IMG/VR virus record: IMGVR_UViG_3300025010_000231
Location: 1 to 24,040 of that record
Strand: one strand, 5' to 3'
DNA from: a virus
DNA: 24,040 nt
The stretch's first letter is position 1. Each line of letters opens with the position of its first letter. The translations under genes were made by a program, and so were the position numbers. The notes under the pieces are model-generated. The model was not told the origin of the DNA, made no database searches, and saw only the letters and a program-made list of their open reading frames with translations. This document shows positions 22,572-24,040 of this stretch, piece after piece.

Positions 22572-22843
22572 TACTTTTCTCCTTCGGCTTTGACACAGTT
22601 GCAGTTTTTAAATCCCATCAGTGAACAGAAGTCGGTGTCACAATTTGATTTCTCATGAGGTTCTCGGTGGGGGCAGGTCCCATGGTACCAGCAAGAAGTT
22701 ACCCGAGAGCAGATGTATAGGAATCGTTTGCTTGAAGGCAAGATCGATCGCCTTGGCCGTTTTGGGGCATCGTCTATATGAAGAGATGGACTCTTAGTCC
22801 TTCGACGTTTTTCTAAGGCAGGAATCGTTTTGGTTCTTTTCAT
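22571..22843 (-). CDS. Cysteine-rich hypothetical protein
   Basis: 90 aa. A basic N-terminal half (KRTKTIPALEKRRRTK, then RPRRS) and a cysteine/histidine-rich C-terminal half (ICSRVTSC, HGTCPHREPH, NCDTDFC, NCNC) that would coordinate metal. Not recognised. The start lacks a Shine-Dalgarno; a later start is possible. The end is secured by the TAATG junction with the next gene. Confidence 0.65.
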   Translation of the reverse strand: MKRTKTIPALEKRRRTKSPSLHIDDAPKRPRRSILPSSKRFLYICSRVTSCWYHGTCPHREPHEKSNCDTDFCSLMGFKNCNCVKAEGEK

Positions 22844-22874
22844 AATTAGACCATATTTAAAAAGTTAGGTACAT

Positions 22875-23627
22875 CTACAATAAAGAAGACAATAGTTTTT
22901 GTTTATTTTTAGCAATATCATTTCCTTCTTTTTGTAGATGAATTATCATTTTTAACATCTTTATTACTATCTTGCTATTATTTTTTATCTCCTCTAGGTT
23001 TTCAATTATTTTTTTATTATCCTCTGGTATATAGACGGTATTATCTAATAGGCTAAACATTTTTTTATTGATAAATCTTAGATAATCTGTTGAGTCATAT
23101 TTTGGCGATTTTTTGTTTATTGTTTTCTGTTTATTTTTGTCATTAGTTAATTTGGGGTTAGTTAATTTGGGGTTAGTTAATTTGGGTATTGGTTTTAATA
23201 ATTGAAAATGAGGTTGTTCTTCTTGCGCTGGAGGATATATTTGATTAAGTATATCTTTACATTTTTTAAGATATTCTCTGAGTTTGTAGTTTTTTTCTGG
23301 TAAACACCTGAATTTTATTAAGTCATTTAAACTTAAAAGGAAGGCACTTGTTCTCATATTACTTCCCCAATGATTTGGTTTTGGATTTATTTCAGCTATG
23401 TTTGTTTTTATTGAATTTTCTCCAAGAAATTTTTTCCATATACTAAGTGATCGTTGCTGCATCTTGGTTTTTGTTAAATCTTCATAGCCATTTGCTTCCA
23501 TTATTTCCTTCGAAGGAATAAACCATTTCCCATTTATTTGCAAAAACATAGTATTGAGTTCCATTGTTTCTTCTAATTCTTTGATGTTTACAACTATTTG
23601 TGTGCTTTTACAGGTATAATTTCTCAT
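22875..23627 (-). CDS. Hypothetical protein with PKLTN repeats
   Basis: 250 aa, start ATG at 23627 with AGAGGA upstream. Not recognised. An N-terminal globular part of about 130 residues contains FLQINGKWFIPSKEI and a LREYLKKCKDILNQIYPPA helix. Then comes a lysine/asparagine-rich linker with three PKLTN units, and a helical, charged C-terminal region (IIENLEEIKNNSKIVIKMLK). It ends with TAG. The gene is markedly AT-rich. Confidence 0.7.
   Translation of the reverse strand: MRNYTCKSTQIVVNIKELEETMELNTMFLQINGKWFIPSKEIMEANGYEDLTKTKMQQRSLSIWKKFLGENSIKTNIAEINPKPNHWGSNMRTSAFLLSLNDLIKFRCLPEKNYKLREYLKKCKDILNQIYPPAQEEQPHFQLLKPIPKLTNPKLTNPKLTNDKNKQKTINKKSPKYDSTDYLRFINKKMFSLLDNTVYIPEDNKKIIENLEEIKNNSKIVIKMLKMIIHLQKEGNDIAKNKQKLLSSLL
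23143..23186 (-). repeat. Three tandem 15-bp repeats in coding sequence
   Basis: TTAGTTAATTTGGGG occurs twice and once more minus its last base, on the plus strand. It encodes PKLTN repeated three times in the linker of the 250-aa protein; slipped-strand changes in repeat number are likely. Confidence 0.85.
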
Positions 23628-23684
23628 TTCAATCCTCTTTCTGGGTTAATTTTTTAAGCAGTAAAGAAAGCATTTACTATCATA

Positions 23685-24023
23685 TTATATCTCCATTAAA
23701 ATAAAAACCTGGTTGATAAGATTCATATATCGTCTGGCGTATTCATTATCTTTGTGAGTATTGGAGACAGCTTTTACAAACTGTGAAATAGTCCCATTGA
23801 AACACCCGCAAATTATTTGGGTATCTCCAAAGCAGTCCCAATAAATTTTAACTTCTGAATTTCTACTCCCAATATCTTGAAAGAAAATTCGAAAAGGGTT
23901 TGATTTAAAGTCCTGGCAGTTAATTAATGATTTTGATTTTTCTTCCGCTTGTTTTCTTGTATTGATATTACAGTTCCATGAATTGTTATTTGAATCAACC
24001 CATTGATTATTTACTTTTTTCAT
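23685..24023 (-). CDS. Hypothetical protein with SNNNSWNC motif
   Basis: 112 aa with AAGGA upstream of the ATG. The N-terminal SNNNSWNCNINTRKQAEEKS and KSLINC patterns resemble a phage protein family in which many CxxC-like repeats follow; here that repeat part is short. The C-terminal half includes EVKIYWDCFGDTQIICGCFNG and TISQFVKAV. Function unknown. AT-rich, like its neighbour downstream. Confidence 0.65.
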   Translation of the reverse strand: MKKVNNQWVDSNNNSWNCNINTRKQAEEKSKSLINCQDFKSNPFRIFFQDIGSRNSEVKIYWDCFGDTQIICGCFNGTISQFVKAVSNTHKDNEYARRYMNLINQVFILMEI

Positions 24024-24040
24024 TTTAGTTTTCCTTTTCA

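Noticed and set aside
23143-23186. CRISPR-like array
   Set aside because: Repeats are directly adjacent with no spacers and lie inside a coding frame.

Overview
The window is a piece of a virulent-type tailed-phage genome (Caudoviricetes). Every convincing gene lies on the minus strand, so transcription runs from high to low coordinates. Genes are tightly packed, and many junctions are ATGA or TAATG stop/start overlaps. The content is a nearly complete phage replisome plus recombination and nucleotide-metabolism genes. No structural genes, integrase or repressor are visible. The host cannot be named from the sequence.

Layout in transcription order (right to left). 24.0-22.4 kb: AT-rich small unknown proteins, two of them cysteine-rich. 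22.4-18.5 kb: replication initiation block with an unknown 147-aa protein, Toprim primase, zinc-ribbon protein, a highly structured leader of about 165 nt, DnaD/O-like initiator, DnaC-like helicase loader and a small protein, followed by a DnaB-like helicase (18.5-17.0 kb). 16.9-16.0 kb: one acidic unknown protein with its own promoter and terminator. 15.95-13.2 kb: a TET-associated-type glycosyltransferase, a GIY-YIG homing endonuclease and a UDP-glucuronate decarboxylase-like enzyme, a likely DNA base glycosylation cassette. 13.3-8.1 kb: sliding clamp, DnaE-type polymerase, clamp loader, nucleotidyltransferase-like protein. 8.1-4.2 kb: possible UvsY-like protein, single-stranded DNA binding protein, small HTH protein, RecA/UvsX-like recombinase, RuvC-like resolvase. 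4.2-1 kb: small genes, a cell-wall hydrolase, ThyX, a MazG-like gene with an in-frame stop, and an SbcC/SbcD-like pair (SbcD runs off the left edge).

Initiator, loader, helicase and primase would open and prime the origin. Polymerase, clamp and clamp loader would extend. SSB, recombinase and resolvase would support recombination-dependent replication, with SbcCD processing ends. ThyX and the MazG-like proteins shape the nucleotide pool.

Observations most worth following: an SSB-like tail ending in DFPF reachable only by a -1 shift just after the SSB gene; a two-hairpin leader or possible origin at about 20.5 kb; the pairing of glycosyltransferase with UDP-sugar decarboxylase; three matching promoters (TTRATG-17-TATAATAA); an ochre codon inside the MazG-like gene; and a nucleotidyltransferase ending in an SSB-like DVPF tip. 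TAG and TAA are both used as ordinary stops here, so the in-frame stops do not point to a changed genetic code.
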